DNA from: Bryoerythrophyllum caledonicum | Taxonomy: Eukaryota; Streptophyta; Bryopsida; Pottiales; Pottiaceae | DNA: 64,000 nt | NCBI GenBank assembly: GCA_963971425.1 | Contig: OZ020517.1 | Span: 3,598,501-3,662,500 of the forward strand | Direction: 5' to 3' | Part shown: positions 1 through 13,071 of the stretch, in pieces | How positions within the stretch are numbered: position 1 is the stretch's first letter | Layout: each line of letters begins with the position of its first letter | Notes under the pieces: model-generated | What the model was told of the DNA's origin: nothing | The model's input: the letters and a program-made list of their open reading frames with translations, nothing else | Database searches by the model: none | Program-made: the position numbers and the translations under genes

Positions 1-60
1 GATGGCCTAGAGCTTATACCCTGACCGATACCTACGCATCTCAAGATGCGCCACGTGGCA

Positions 61-360
61 AAATGTGGGTCACTTTTATTTTATTTATGAAGGAAATCCG
101 GGTATCTAAATAATGGACATATGTTTACTTTATTGAGGATTATCATTGGCCCATTGAGGACAACGAGGGGTCCACTAATATATCATTAAAGAGCAAGGTC
201 AATAACTGGACCAATACCTAGGCACCCAAAAATTTGCCACGTGGCAATATCCGGATCACTTTTACTTCATACACGTAGGAAATCCGAGTATCTAAATAAT
301 GGGCATATGTTTACATCATTGAGGATTATCATTGGTCCGTTGGGGACAATGGGAGTCTTC
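61..360. repeat. Direct repeat pair of about 120-180 bp
   Basis: Two diverged direct copies lie next to each other. The first, about 61-180, runs from CACTTTTATTTTATTTATGA through TATCTAAATAATGGACATAT to ATTGAGGACAACG. The second, about 241-350, repeats the same order of motifs (GAAATCCGAGTATCTAAATA, then GAGGATTATCATTGGTCCGT). No coding potential is visible. They sit at the edge of the Helitron-like repeats that follow and probably belong to the same repeat complex. Confidence 0.7.
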
Positions 361-363
361 TAG

Positions 364-696
364 TCTATATCTATAAAATAATACAGGATGAGAAATCCGT
401 CGAATGGATGAACGCGTAGATGAAAAATTCTTTTGGATGAAAAGCTAAAAGTTAGGGTTTTGGATTAAATGAAAAGCTAAAAATTAGGGTTTTGGATAAA
501 AGGATGGGGCGGGGATGGGGACGGGGACGAGGATGAGGGACGGGGACGGGGACGAGGACGAGGGACGGGGACGGGGACGAGGACAAGGGACGGGGGACAA
601 GGGGACGATGGATTGGAGGGAAAGGGCTAGGGGACGGGGAGGTGGGGACTCAACACAAAAAATGTTGTGTCCGGAGGACACGGGTAACACTCTAGT
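364..696. mobile_element. Small Helitron-like non-autonomous element, copy 1, with GGGGAC minisatellite
   Basis: The element begins TCTATATCTATAAAA and ends CTAGT. A perfect short hairpin, GTGTCC-GGA-GGACAC, lies about 10 bases before the CTAGT end. A TC start, a hairpin just inside a CTRRT-type end and no terminal inverted repeats are the hallmarks of Helitrons. The interior holds an irregular GGGGAC/GGGACG minisatellite at about 505-605. The flanking bases are not the canonical A and T, so the exact borders, or the Helitron class itself, may be wrong. There is no Rep/helicase ORF, so it would need enzymes from elsewhere. Confidence 0.5.
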
Positions 697-1087
697 ATAT
701 AATAAAAGGCCTATGGGTGTCACCTAGGTATCACGGCGTAGGATGCAGTAACATGTGGCATTTACTTTTATTATATTTAATTTTACTTTTAATTTCACAA
801 TTTAAATTACCTTACCTAAACTACACTACCCGTTGGAGATAACATGTAGGTATACTAGTATAATAGTATAAAAGGCCTCCGAGTATCACCTAGGTACCAC
901 ACCATAGGACGTGGCAACATGTGACATTTATTTTTATTATTTATTATTTTACTTTTAATTTTACAACTTTAGTTACGTTAACTGAACTTATAAGAAGAAG
1001 AAGAAGAACGTCGGTCTCCGAAGGAAAATGAACTTATATTACTCGTTAGAAACAACGGGTCGATATACTAGTCTTTTCTTCCTATCT
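697..1087. repeat. AT-rich repeats between the two Helitron-like copies
   Basis: A module containing TCACCTAGGTA, a GTAGGA motif, AACATGTGGCATTTA and a run of TTTTACTTTTAATTT occurs at about 715-860 and again at 880-1050. It recurs after the second element at 1490-1600, and a related stretch is at 60770-60905. No gene is visible. The copies look like duplicated flanks of the Helitron-like elements or part of a larger composite repeat. Confidence 0.55.
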
Positions 1088-1462
1088 TCTATATCTATAA
1101 AAGAATACATGATGACAAATGATCCTTTTGGATGAACGCGTCGATGAAAAATGCTTTTGGATGAAAAGCTAAAAACTAGGGTTTTTGATAAAATGAAAAG
1201 CTAAAAGTTAGGGTTTTGGATAAAAGGACGGGGCGGGGATGGGGACGGGGATGGGGACGAGGATGGGGACAGGGACGGGGACGGGGACGGGGATGGGGAT
1301 GGGGTCGGGGACGGGGACGGGGGCAGGGACGGGGACGGGGGACAAGGGGACAAGGACGGGGACGGGGGGACGATGGATTGGAGGGAAAGGGCTAGGGGAC
1401 GGGGAGGTGGGGACTCAACACAAAAAAATGTTGTGTCCGGAGGACACGGGTAACACTCTAGT
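1088..1462. mobile_element. Small Helitron-like non-autonomous element, copy 2, with GGGGAC minisatellite
   Basis: A second copy of the element at 364-696. It has the same TCTATATCTATAAAA start, the same AGCTAAAAGTTAGGGTTTTG internal motif, an expanded GGGGAC/GGGGAT minisatellite at about 1230-1370, and the same hairpin (GTGTCC-GGA-GGACAC) ten bases before the CTAGT end. The copies differ mainly in the number and phase of minisatellite units. Long ORFs that cross this tract are low-complexity products of the repeat and are not genes. Confidence 0.5.
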
Positions 1463-1647
1463 TCTATACAAAATAAAAGGCCTACGCATATCACCTAGGT
1501 ATTATGAAGTAGGAGGCGGCCACACGCGGCATTTACTTTTATTATTTTCAGTTACCTAACCTAAACTTACATTATCTGTTGGGAACAACGGGTTAGTAGA
1601 CTAGTTCTATCATGTATATATACATAGAGATAGGCATAATATATAAA

Positions 1648-2208
1648 AGGTAAAGGCACCCAATTCCGATCGGCCACCCAATTCCGATCGGCCACCCAAT
1701 TCCGATCGGTAGAGTATACAAGGAATGGTGCATGAAAATGGTAAACGCATGAAATGGTGTATGAAGCGACCCAAAACCGATAACTCAAAATCTGAAAACT
1801 CCAATCATTATCGGCATTGGATCATGAAGTGTGCAATTTTAGGATGCTCCACCTCAATTGAGCTCTCATTGGGCCTTGCCTCGAAAGTCAAACAAGGCCG
1901 ATCAGCATTGAGTACCTCCATGAGTTGGTTATCCATGGCATGTCTTCTCTCTTTTTGCTCACTCTCACTTATTGGCATTGGGCAAAGAAGGGCACCAAAT
2001 CTCACCTACTCCACAGTTTAATTATGGGCTCTAGTGGTTTCAGGGCTTGTAAATTCTATATCAATTGCAAATCTTTGAGATTAAATTTGAAAAAATATTT
2101 GTTGAGTTTCATTCCTAATTCCGCATCTTTCTACACAAATGTTATTGACATACAATGTCATTTGAGTCCCAAATTGGCTTAAGTGATCGGAATTGGGTGC
2201 CTCTACCT
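1648..2208. mobile_element. MITE with 24-bp terminal inverted repeats
   Basis: The left end reads AGGTAAAGGCACCCAATTCC and continues GATC. The right end is its reverse complement with one mismatch, ending GGGTGCCTCTACCT. Just inside the left end the 19-20 bp unit CCACCCAATTCCGATCGG is tandemly repeated, giving three copies of the ATTCCGATCGG core at about 1656-1710. The interior of about 450 bp carries no convincing gene. I see no clear target duplication, so the superfamily is unassigned. Confidence 0.65.
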
Positions 2209-2819
2209 CACACGCTTAGTCTATTTGGTTAGCAAGAGCCAATATTTGTCACCAAGTCCAACGAGAATGATGACTAAAAATGATGAAATCAGTCAAAAGC
2301 CCACCAAATGATGGGCGAGCTTCCGTCCAAACTCAAGCCATCCGTCACATCCCCCAATGCCTCCGTCGTCCTCCATCCCCGTCCATCGTCAACGCCTCGA
2401 CGCTTGCCCAAAACCGTCACAGAACCAAGTTCCAGTCTCCATCTACCCTATCCGTATATTTAAAAAATCAGAATGTACCAAAACGGTAATTTTGGAAAAG
2501 CGATTTTCAGTACCTATCTTTATCGTCGTCTCCGTCGTTGCTTCTGGTCTGTGATTGTCCGTCATCGTCTGCGTCTTCGTCGTCGCTTAGGGTTTAACCG
2601 CGACCACTTGCAGAGTGAAGAGCACTTCTTTCCGAACCTCGAACTCCATCGCTGCTCCACCATCATCGTTTTTCCTCACAGGGCGACATGACGATGGTCT
2701 TTCGCAGGGCACCGACCTCCATCTTCTGCTGACGCGCTTCGTTTGTTTTTAAAAAAGTTTTGGCGATCAATTCCGCTCTCGTTTTCGTAGTCTTGGCGAG
2801 GAGAACGGAGCTGAGCATC
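2209..2819 (+). promoter_or_regulatory. Presumed promoter and 5' UTR of the CstF-77 gene
   Basis: This stretch separates the MITE from the CstF-77 start codon. From about 2510 it becomes rich in pyrimidine and CGTCGTC motifs, as in a plant 5' UTR. No upstream exon was identified and no clear TATA box was recognised. Confidence 0.4.
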
Positions 2820-5800
2820 ATGAAAGGCGAGGAGAGTCCGGGCGCGGCTCCGCTCGCGGACGAGGATGGTAATGGCACTCCCATGAGGACGCCGACGCAA
2901 TCGCCTTCTCCCTCGCCCTCGCCGTTGCCAGGAGCTGCCTCGCCGCCGGTTGTGTGTGGAGCGGAAGAGGCAATGGAGGAAGCTGACGTGCCGGGCGGGG
3001 AAGAGGCAGTGGCGGTGGAAGTGGTGCCGGTCGACGAGGAGCAGTCTCCGCCCGTGGCTCGCAATGGAAGTGCCGCGCTCATGTCTAACAATGTGAGTTA
3101 AAGTCTTGATTGATTGTTCTTTGGAAGCGAGGTTTTGGAAATTTCAAAGTTTTGGAAGTGAGAGGGCTTGGATTTTACAGATTTTGACGTGTGTAGTTGT
3201 GGAGCGAGCGAGAGGTTTATGATGAGGACTGTGTGTTGATGAAGTCGTGCGCCTTATTTTTTTTGGTTTTTTCCCCCTTTGTCATGGCAGGAACGGCATG
3301 CACGGGAGGCCGTGGAGGTGAATCCGTACGATGTAGATGCCTGGAACGCACTTTGCAATGAAGCTCAGGTGAGTAATTTCAGTTTTTTCCCGCAGTTAAA
3401 GAGTATCTAGGAGGTCTGATATTTTTGTTTTGAGTTTCAGACACGATCGCGTTCTTAGATTTTTAAAAGAACGGCTGTGGTGTTGTATATCACAGCACGG
3501 GCGTAGATACCTGCACAACATACCTCAATATATCCTTACTTCAGTGGTGTTGGCGATCTATTGCGAATACGGCGGATATTTCATGTTTTGGTTTTGATTT
3601 GATATAATAGACAGTAATTTGGGTTTTGCGTTTGAGCAGACGAAGCCGATTGGCGATGCTGCATCAATCTATGAGCAATTGCTTGGCACCTTTCCAACTT
3701 CGGTACGGCTGGCCAGATTTTGTTTGCATCTTTTTTAAAGAGTTTATTTTTATTTTCATCATGGTACGCACGTTTTTTAGGGCAATATTCGTCATAAAGA
3801 ATAAGCGAAGAATGAGCCTTGAAATTACATACATGGACTCTTCCAAGAGTAGTTGGCAGATTATGTTTCGAAAAAGTGGATAAATGAATTGGTTTACCTG
3901 CAGGCGAAATTCTGGAGGTTGTTCGTGGAGGCTGAACTTGCGGCACACGATGACGACGCTGTTAAACAGATCTTTAGTAGATGTCTGCTCCAATGTCTAC
4001 ATGTAGACCTGTGGTTAGTACTTCACATCATTCTTTTTTGTCGCTAAATGAAATCTAATTCCTCAATACAAGTGAGAGGCTTACGCTAAATGATTAAGTT
4101 TTAAGGTTCATGCCTTGTGGCGATGTTCGTAGATGACCATTACTAGTTGGATAGGTATATGGGAGCTTGAAGTTGTTCCAATAAAGCAATAGCGTTGCCA
4201 GAGTCTTAGATGTTGCGCTGAAGAATATAGCTTTTAATCTTCTCGGTAATATTTTCTGTTGTAGAGTACCGGAGTCTTCTTCGGTGAGTTCATAGAAGAG
4301 CCACTAAGTGTCACTTCACATTTTTCTATAACTTCTAACAAAGAACAGGTCGGTTATGAGCAACCCGAGCCACTTACATGATTATTATGTATTTGCTTTG
4401 GGCATCCTGTACTCGTGGAACTAGGATGTTAAAGTATTCGATTTGATGATGGTGCAGGAGAGCTTATCTTCGCTACATGCGGCAGGTGAACGATAATAGA
4501 GGGCCCGAAGGGCGAGAGGAGTTGAAAAAGGCATTTGAGTTTATGCTCGGCCATATTGGTGCGTCCTTTGTCTTTGAAGTCAGCTATCCTTTTGTCATCT
4601 GAATTTTAGTTTGACCATAATGAAATTATAGTGTGGGATAAGCTGACCAGAAAATGGATGGATTTGAAACAGGGTTTGATATTAATGCTGGCCCTGTCTG
4701 GCTTGAATACATTTCATTTTTGAAAGCTGCTCCGGTAAGTACTCAATTCCTTTTGTGGTGTGATTTTTTTTGTTAATTGTTTGTTGGCTCTCACTAAACG
4801 TTTCTGTACGCCTCTGCTTCTTAAAGATTGGTTGTTAGAGCCACTCGTGTTTTTTGGATCGCTCCAGTAGAGTTTTCAGGTGTCTCGCTAATCTAGTATG
4901 AGGTCTAAGGCCGATCAACTAAGGAAAGATGTTGCAAGTTCCAATTACAGGTTCGTAGTGGCCATTGTCATGGTCTGTTATTTACACCAGGCTGATCTTG
5001 GGGATTGGACCAATGTGATGAGCAGGCAGTGACCCCACAGGAAGAGTCATTCAGGATGACAGCAGTGCGTAAGGCTTATCAGAAGGCTATTTTGGCCCCT
5101 GTTCATTCGGTTGAGCAGATTTGGAAGGAGTATGAAAGTTTTGAGAATTCCGTCAGCCGTGCCCTGGTTGGCTGCTTGCCCTTTAATCAGAGTCAGAGTC
5201 TAGTAGTAAAACGGCCGCTAATTGTGATGCACTATTGTGAGTTCAATAAAATTGAAGTTTTCACATGGCCATCCTTTGTCTGGGTTGTACGTGCTTCAAT
5301 ATGGGTTACCATGACTTGTCCTTTCAGTGCGGTCGTATGGGTATGTCTTGTCAATCAGAACAGAATTTTTTGTGATTTGTGGATGATTTATTCATTGTGC
5401 AGTTTATGAATGCTTTCCTGTTCTTTTCAAGATCGTGTATCTTGTGCCTGTGTTCCAGTGACTTGTGCCTGAACATCTTTTATCTTCATGTGGTGTATTT
5501 TGCAAGTTTTTTGCTTTTTGAGGACAAACTCACCTGTAATCTATGTTTTGGTGGTGGCAAGCATATTGTTGCTTCAGCAAATGATTGAAGCTTAAGCGTA
5601 CTGATTCAGGAGCGTCAATGGTGTCGGTTGAGTGTATCTAAGGGCTGAATCTCACTGTCTATGCAGGCGAAGGGTCTTTTGGCAGAGTATCAACCTAAGC
5701 ATTTCAGTGCCAGGGCTGTCTATAGGGAGCGCAAGAAGTACTGTGATCGTATTGATACAAACATGCTTGCAGTTCCTCCTACGGGCTCATACAAAGCAAG

Positions 5801-8800
5801 TTTCATTCCCTAACACCTTCATTCTACTTCCGCCCGTTACTTTTCATTGATTCCATCAGTTTGTATATGTAATATGCTTTTAGTTGTTGATTTTCAACCC
5901 AGATATCGTGGTGAGTCTGTCTGGCTGTGGAAGATAGTATTGTGGCTTTTAAAAAATCTCATGAAACATCTGAATGGTTCTGAATTAAGTTTGCAAGTGT
6001 TTTCTGATTCGTTTTCACAAAATAGAGGTGGTTGCCTACTAGGGGATTTTTTTTTGTGTTTTTGTGGGTTGTGCAGTAGTATCTATACCTTTAGATTTTA
6101 TTCCACTGGAATTTGCATCGATTTTTTTTGTTAAACCTTAAAATATTCGAGAAAACATGTATCTGCTTGTTGTTGGTCCCTTGTTTAGTTTGCGGTGTTC
6201 ACTGCCTCAATTTTGCAATAATTCTTAGACTTGAGACAGCATCGCTTGTACATTGATTTCTCTCCTTTAATTCACCAGCAGTGTTTGTTTTGTGTTTTGC
6301 ATCTTAGACCATAGGGTTTTTGTACTAACAACTGGCTAGATGCGATGTGTTGACATTGTCTATACGTTTTTTAGAGAGTCCTCTCAAGGGCAGCTTACTC
6401 GATCCAGTTCGTTTCAGTTTGTGCTGATCAGCTCACTTCGTACTTGGTGCACTCCTCTTGAGAGAAGTGGTTTATTGCGCGGCTGAATGTTGGGATGTAG
6501 TATTGGTGTAGAGTCTGACAGCGTTTATAACGTGCATGTATTCAGGAAGAGCAGCAGTGCATAGCTTGGAAGCAATTATTGACATTTGAGAAGTAAGATA
6601 CTTCTGTCTTCTGGACGAATACTTGCAAATTTGTGTGTACAGTCGAGGCCTTGTAGCTGTAAAGTTGTGGAAGTGGAGTCATTAGAGTTCACTTAGTTAA
6701 TCATCGGAACTGCTTCTTGCTTTCAAGCATGCAAGAATCGAGTTCTACTTCGATTCATGTTGATGTGCTGCTTATCTTGTGGTCTGATAAGGACATTGCT
6801 TTTCCTTAGTGTTGCTTTAGGACATCCTTCAGCTCAGAGTTCTTTTAATATATCATCAGCTGCCGTTACTGGCGATTAGTTTCTCTAAACGTCGAAGATC
6901 TAAATTTTGCTAGGGGAAATCCTCAACGACTGGATCCAGTGGGGTTGACCAAGCATGTGGCCTTCACTTATGAGCAGGTAATTTGTCTGCTCCTATTGTT
7001 TGTGCCGAAACTGCTTTGAAGGTGAGGTTGATGTATATACAAGGCATGCTAGGCACATGTTACAGCCGTTTCATGTGCAATGTTCATATGTAAGATTTGG
7101 TTGGAATACTCAACAAAGCAGGGTTCTAAATTGTAATTTTGGGTGTTTATGCAGTGTTTGATGTACCTGTATCACTATCCGGACATTTGGTACGACTATG
7201 CCACTTGGCATGTTCAAAATGGCTCACTTGATTCTGCAGCTGTTATATTTCAGCGAGCATTGACATCTCTGCCAGGTAATTCCGTCACTTCTGTTATCGT
7301 ACTTTGAACCCGCCGAACTTTCCTTCCACTATACTTCAGTTTGTTCGTTAATGACCTACTGTGAAGAATGAACCACAATGACTTCAAGCAGAGAATTTTT
7401 TATTTGTTTTGGATTGTGATAGGGGTGGTACAAATGATTTTTCTTTGCTGATGCTCACCGTATTTACAAGTTGAAGTTCCCCCATTGACCAGGCTTCAAC
7501 TCAAGATTATTGTATTCAGAGAGTTTAGTTCAGTGTCTTAACTTGATTTGTTTTTCAAGAGTATTTTAGCACGAGAATCACGAGTACAGGGATTATGTGA
7601 CGTTCAGGTCAACAGAGTCTATTTAGACACCCTTTTCAATGAGTTGATGAAGTTTACTAAGAGGGTTCTTTTGTAATTGACAGATACAGCAGTATTACAT
7701 TATGCGTATGCTGAATTTGAAGAAGCTCGGGGTGGAATCAAGGTTATTTCGAAACTCTCTGGAACTTTCTGTTTTTGAGCATTAGATGGGAATGATTCAA
7801 AAAGTGTTGCTTGCTGTTCTTGACAAGACCTACACGAAGTTTCTGGCTTTGAAGCTAGTAGCTTACATGAATGTGTATCTGATTTGACCAGGAAGCGCAG
7901 GCAGTGTATGAGACGCTTATTAAAAATGAGACAACAGCTAATACCTTAGCCTACATTCAGGTACTGAGTCTTGCTCCCGCAGTTACGTTTATGAATTGTA
8001 GCAAGAATCCTTAATCGAGATCACCTTATGGCCACAAAGAATATCGGTGTTATTTACGATATCAGCGGGGATTGCAATCTTCAATGAAGATTATAATAAT
8101 CCGTTGAAGCACATTGCTCATCATTAAATTTTTGAATTGGTGTAGCTGATGCGCTTCGTGAGGAGAACCGAAGGAATTGAAGCAGCGCGCAAAATCTTTA
8201 TGGAAGCTCGTAAATCTGCTGTTTGCACATACCATGTATATGTGGCTTCTGCCACCATGGAGCTATGCGTTGATAAAGATCCTAAGGTAACATGACCTTG
8301 ATCGCCGTTCTTTTTCCTCATATAAGTTACATTTCTACTGCAAGGTATTTTTTATCGTTGTGGAATCATTATTTCTCCATATTCTATTGATGAATGCATT
8401 ACGTCTTCATATACTGCAGTACAGTAATTACCTAACATGCCTAGTTCAAGAATAATCTTGTAATTAGGCCTAGGGATGTGCTAACTCGTAAATAATTGAG
8501 GCTATTGCCATGTTTGGTTTTACTTCATTAATGGACTACACATAGTTGTATATCACTTTTTGCCACCATTTTGAGGTGAATACGTTGTTGAATGACGAAG
8601 TCCCGGTTCCTATCGTTGGTGTATCGCAGTCGTTGCTAATTGTCCAGGAAAAAGCTATACCTTTTTCCAACCACGTGTAATCATGTTATGCTCATGTGAC
8701 TTCTTGTGCTGTAGGTGGCTCGAAATATCTTCGAACTTGGGCTGAAGAAGTACATCAATGAGCCTCCTTACGTTTTAGAGTGAGTGCGAAGTTCATAAGA

Positions 8801-11555
8801 TACCGATTGACTACCATGCTTTTTTAAACAGAAGCTGTTTGGAAGTGCTCTGTGTTTTGGAGATTATACTTTGAAATGCATTTTGGGATGAAAGCTGACT
8901 GATCTTATTCCTCATTTTCTTTATTCAGATATGCAGATTTTCTTTGTCGTATGAATGACGAGCGAAATGTGCGGGTACTTTTTGAGCGTGCTCTTAGTGT
9001 GCTTCCCGCTGAAGAGTCTGCGGAGGTGTGAACTCTTAACTACTTTGCTATGTTGATTTTGTCAGAAAGCATTATGTCATCACAACTTCTCTTACTATGA
9101 TAAAAAATCTTTTTTGGAGGCACTCGGAGTCTGACGAGTCTTTGTTGAAACAGGTTTGGAATAAATTTCTGGCTTTTGAACAAACATATGGAGATCTTGC
9201 CAGCACACTGAAGGTATATTATCCATTAACTTCCTGCATCGATTTTTCATGCTTTGTCAACAGTCCGTTTGGTACAGTAATTTTGTGTTTGCTATAATTC
9301 AAACCAGGTTTTTGTATCCCCGATGACTCCTGTCATTGCTCATAGCTGTTGGATGTCTCCCTTACTTGATATCTGTTTAAAGTTCAAATCATCATGAAGA
9401 TTTGGCAGATCGGTTTTATTTTGTTGAATTAATAAGCTGGTCGAGCTATTTTGTCCCGTTGTGAACCGTTTCTAGGTTGAGCAGCGGCGAAAGGAAGCTC
9501 TGTCGCAAACTGGGGATGATGGTGCACTTGTAGCTGAACCTTCGTTACAGCGGCTTATCAGCAGATACCGCTTCCTGGACCTCTGGCCATGTTCATCCTT
9601 CGATCTTGATCACATGTCTCGTCAACAGGTACTTACAGTTGAAGTAAATAGCACAAATGGTTGCACATCAATTATCTGATGTTGTAACTGTTCGACAATA
9701 AATTTTCTATTTTCCTTGTTAGTAGTACAATTTTCTTTTTGGAGATGGAAGGGGGTCATTGCAGTCTATAGGTGCACACGTGGTCGAGATTTCTGAAGTG
9801 CACTTCGATTCTTCATAAATGACTTGATGTGCTAATCTTCTGGCAGATGGCTGTTCCTAAGTTATCTTCAAAGTTGGAGAAGGCTAGTGGGTATGGTGCA
9901 AGTACAACGCAAGGAAACCGAGATTCAGGTGAAGCTTACTTCTCTAGAAAGCTACGTCGGGAATTCTTTGTCAGTTAACGTCGTAATTTATCTATCCCTG
10001 GACGACTTGTTATCTTATATAGTGATTATTCCGACTCGTTTCTAATGCATTTGTCTCTGACAGCTGAGAGGAATTCATCAGCAGGAGCGGGGAACACTGG
10101 TTCTAATAGCAATATTGTTCGACCTGACATTTCGGCGATGGTGATCTATGATCCTCGGCAGGGGTTTGGTATGCTGTTTCTGTTCACTGCTTGGCTTGAA
10201 CTGATATTTTGGAGATGCATTACTTGGGAGATACGAAGTCGAAGAGGTTGGCTCGCTTATGATGGATTTTGTTGGTTGTCTTGCAGGAGTTATTACTCAA
10301 GCGCCAGCGGTAGGATCTATGCAGCCAGTTGCAAGGATGGGTGCAGCCATGCAACATGGTCCTCCATTGTTGGGATTGCATCCAGCTGCCCCACAGCTTA
10401 TTCAAGGTGGAATTTCTTTACCATGTCCATTTTATTAGTACCTGGATTAGGATCTGTTATGATAATGGGTACTTGTGTCACTTAATCTTTGTCTTGCAGC
10501 AATCGGCAATTCTGGCCCTTATGTATTGTGTTAAAAGCTACTGCTAAAGAATTATACTTTGGTGTGGGCAGGCGCGGTTCCATTGATGGCTAGCGGAGGC
10601 ATATCCATGCAACCAATGCATCCACCCCCACCTGCAGGGCCTCGACCGCCTCCGCTGCCACCAGGGCGTCCACCTGGTGAAGGTGGTGCAAACATGAAAT
10701 CAGTTGAGGATGCCTTGAAGCTGCTGCCACCCTCTCTTGGCTCGTTCCTTACTCGTCTTCCAAGAGCAGTTACTGGTGAGGTTCTCAACCTACTCTTGGC
10801 TTTGAAGCCTGTCATTAGTTTCCTCTCTTCGCTCTTTCCTTTCTAAGTCTCAATGGTTTGATATGAAGGCTTGAAATTGCTCAGTGCGAATCATTCTTAA
10901 TTTTGAGCTCTAGATATTTAGGTTCTTAATGAAGAAAATGATTATTCTAGTTAACGACACTACTCTTGAATACTAATGGCATCTTATGATATCATTACAG
11001 GGCCTTATCCGGATCCGGACACAGTGATGACGTATCTACTACAAACTGATCTCCAAGCTATGATGCAAGAAGAAGGTATCGTAGTGCAGACTAGTGCAAG
11101 GCCTGCAAGCCCTGCCGTTGGTGGGGACAGACTTGGGGTTAACCAAAGTCAAGAAAGGAACAATAGTAACAATAGGGCGAATTATAGCAATCAATCTGCT
11201 TCTGAAGGAAGAAATTCGGCTGGTTCAAATTCTCGACACTCACGACTTCCACCGAAAAGGAAAGATCCCGAGAGTAAGTCTTCTTCATTGGACTGCACGA
11301 CCCTGAAATGTCTCATTGCTGATTTTGCCCATTTTGTCCATGGTTTTGTATCTAGTTACTCACTGTTTCCAAGTTGTGTATTCAGCACGGGAAGACGATG
11401 AAGAGGCTCCTGGGCCACAGAATCGACCACCTCCACGCGATGTTTTTAGGTTGCGGCAGCTACAACGCGCTCGAGGGGGCTCCTCAATGCAATCAGGGTC
11501 CACCTCAGGTAACAGTGATGCTTTCAGTGGTGATATTTCAGGGAGCTCCGAGTAG
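2820..11555 (+). CDS. CSTF77: Cleavage stimulation factor subunit CstF-77 (CSTF3/Rna14 family), 24 exons
   Basis: CstF-77 is the scaffold of the nuclear cleavage stimulation factor that helps cut and polyadenylate pre-mRNA. Exons I deduced: 2820-3092, 3291-3368, 3640-3702, 3904-4013, 4458-4558, 4673-4734, 5026-5166, 5667-5795, 6546-6592, 6914-6977, 7155-7275, 7684-7742, 7892-7960, 8146-8286, 8715-8779, 8929-9025, 9154-9213, 9476-9628, 9847-9928, 10064-10168, 10287-10406, 10572-10775, 11001-11273, 11386-11555. They join in one frame to about 928 residues. Residues 92-611 are HAT/Suf repeats closely like Arabidopsis CstF77 (for example EVNPYDVDAWNAL, YEQCLMYLYHYPDIWYDYA, YGDLASTLKVEQRRKEAL). 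Then come a proline-rich linker, a conserved LPPSLGSFLTRLP segment and a Ser/Asn-rich tail. It is longer than the ~730-residue Arabidopsis protein because of an acidic N-terminal extension and the tail. The start is the first ATG giving an acidic, low-complexity leader; an in-frame non-ATG extension exists. Intron 8 is GC-AG, and the exon 7 donor (GTTGGC) is weak. Confidence 0.93.
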
Positions 11556-12127
11556 CATTTCTCGAGAGCTGAGATGTACAAAATTTCTTATTTTATAATT
11601 TCACCATCAAAGTGAATCTGTAACATCCGTTGTCTAGCCGTGGCACAGATCTTACCTCCTGTTGGCACAGCAGTATTTATAACTCTCCTTTTCCCTTCCA
11701 TTGAAGACACCTGCTTTCTTAGCAAGGAAATGAGGAGTTGCAACTTCTCTCTGTGTTGTGCCCGGTTTGGTTTTTATTTTCAATAAACTCTACATTGCAA
11801 ATTACCATATCATATTAGTATTGTAAATTTGCATCTGCATCTTTGCTGAAGTGTTTATGTAATTAGTGATTAAGTGAGGATTAGATTACGTTAAAATGGA
11901 GGTCCCGTTCATCAGTTATCCAGTTATCGTAATCCGTGTGAACCTAGCACAGTCAAAGAAGTTGTCCATAGCCATATGTACGGTCACATCATTGATGACC
12001 TGACGTTTCTGTTCACTTCATTGTCAAAAGCATGCCATATTCATGGTTGGAGAGACCATATGGCCACGACAACCCATGTGATATGTTTATATCATCACCA
12101 GCACCCACTCATACACCATGTGTTTAA
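11556..12127. other. 3' UTR and intergenic sequence downstream of CstF-77
   Basis: AT-rich sequence with AATAAA at about 11783 that could serve as a poly(A) signal. No ORF with coding character. It ends at the TTAA that flanks the next element. Confidence 0.45.
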
Positions 12128-13067
12128 CCCCTAAAAATCCTTGTGTTCTTGGGAGCTCGAAAACCAAAAATTGCGAATTTCTACCACCTTGTTGGAATTG
12201 AGGTATGGTCAATGTATTTACTGTTTTTTAGTACTTTCAACCGTAGGATCTTGAACCTAGCTACTATGGAATATACTATGTCAAATTTGAGCCGTTGGAT
12301 GTGCACCATTTGTGAGATTATAATGTTCAAAGTTGATGCAAAACTTTTTTTGGGCATTGTTTAAAAGACATAGTCTACTTTGTGCAAAGGAAAACTTGAT
12401 GATTGCTACACCAATCATTTTGCTCATATTTTTTTCCATGTGGAGAATCATGTTCTAAATGCCTGTGCAAAATTTTAGAGACTCATTTGGCTTTTTGGAC
12501 CTTCATGCAATTTATTTTCCAACAGAAGGTATAAAAACGGTGATTTGGAAAAACATGCATCACGTTTATTGTATTTAATTTAGGAAAAAAATGAACAGTG
12601 AGTAGGTACCTCTTTAAGTTTGGGAATTTTGGGAAAAATTATTTTTGAAAAATTATTAAATCTCAAATTTTGACGAATTTTGAAAGAAAAAAATGTAATA
12701 TTGTGGAAAACTTTGAAACTTGTTGTTGTAATTTTTAAAGGCTGCCCTTGCAGAATTGGTAAAAGGTTCAACATGGGTCACTTGGAAATTTGAATAGAAA
12801 CTTAGTTATGAACATACTAGCAAAAAAAAAAATTCAAAAAAATGTTGAAAATAAAAAGTTTTTTTCTGCCCGCCCAGAGGTTGAAAACTAAAATTTGAGT
12901 AAATAAGCTCAAAAATTGGAATTCGACTTTGCAAATTGTTGCACATACACCTTGTAGTATAGGGAACACCCCGTAAAAATCTTTTGCAAAAATATTAAAT
13001 TTAACCCCTTGAACTAGGCTGCCCGAAATAGCACAAAGCCATTTTGGCTTTCAAGGATCTTTAGGGG
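12128..13067. mobile_element. TTAA-flanked element P1 (piggyBac-like termini), about 940 bp
   Basis: The left end is TTAA|CCCCTAAAAATCCTTG and the right end is CAAGGATCTTTAGGGG|TTAA. This gives inverted termini of about 16 bp with an exact TTAA on both sides. The interior is AT-rich with no transposase. A segment near 12308 (TTTGTGAGATTATAATGTTC) matches one in the palindromic element at 34428-36766, so they are one family. The TTAA target and CCC-type ends are known for piggyBac transposons; the assignment is inferred from the termini only. Confidence 0.65.
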
Positions 13068-13071
13068 TTAA

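Noticed and set aside
484..1559. Long ORFs on both strands across the GGGGAC tracts
   Set aside because: They translate a minisatellite (Gly-Thr-Gly-Thr or Ser-Pro-Ser-Pro runs) in every frame; no real protein is supported.
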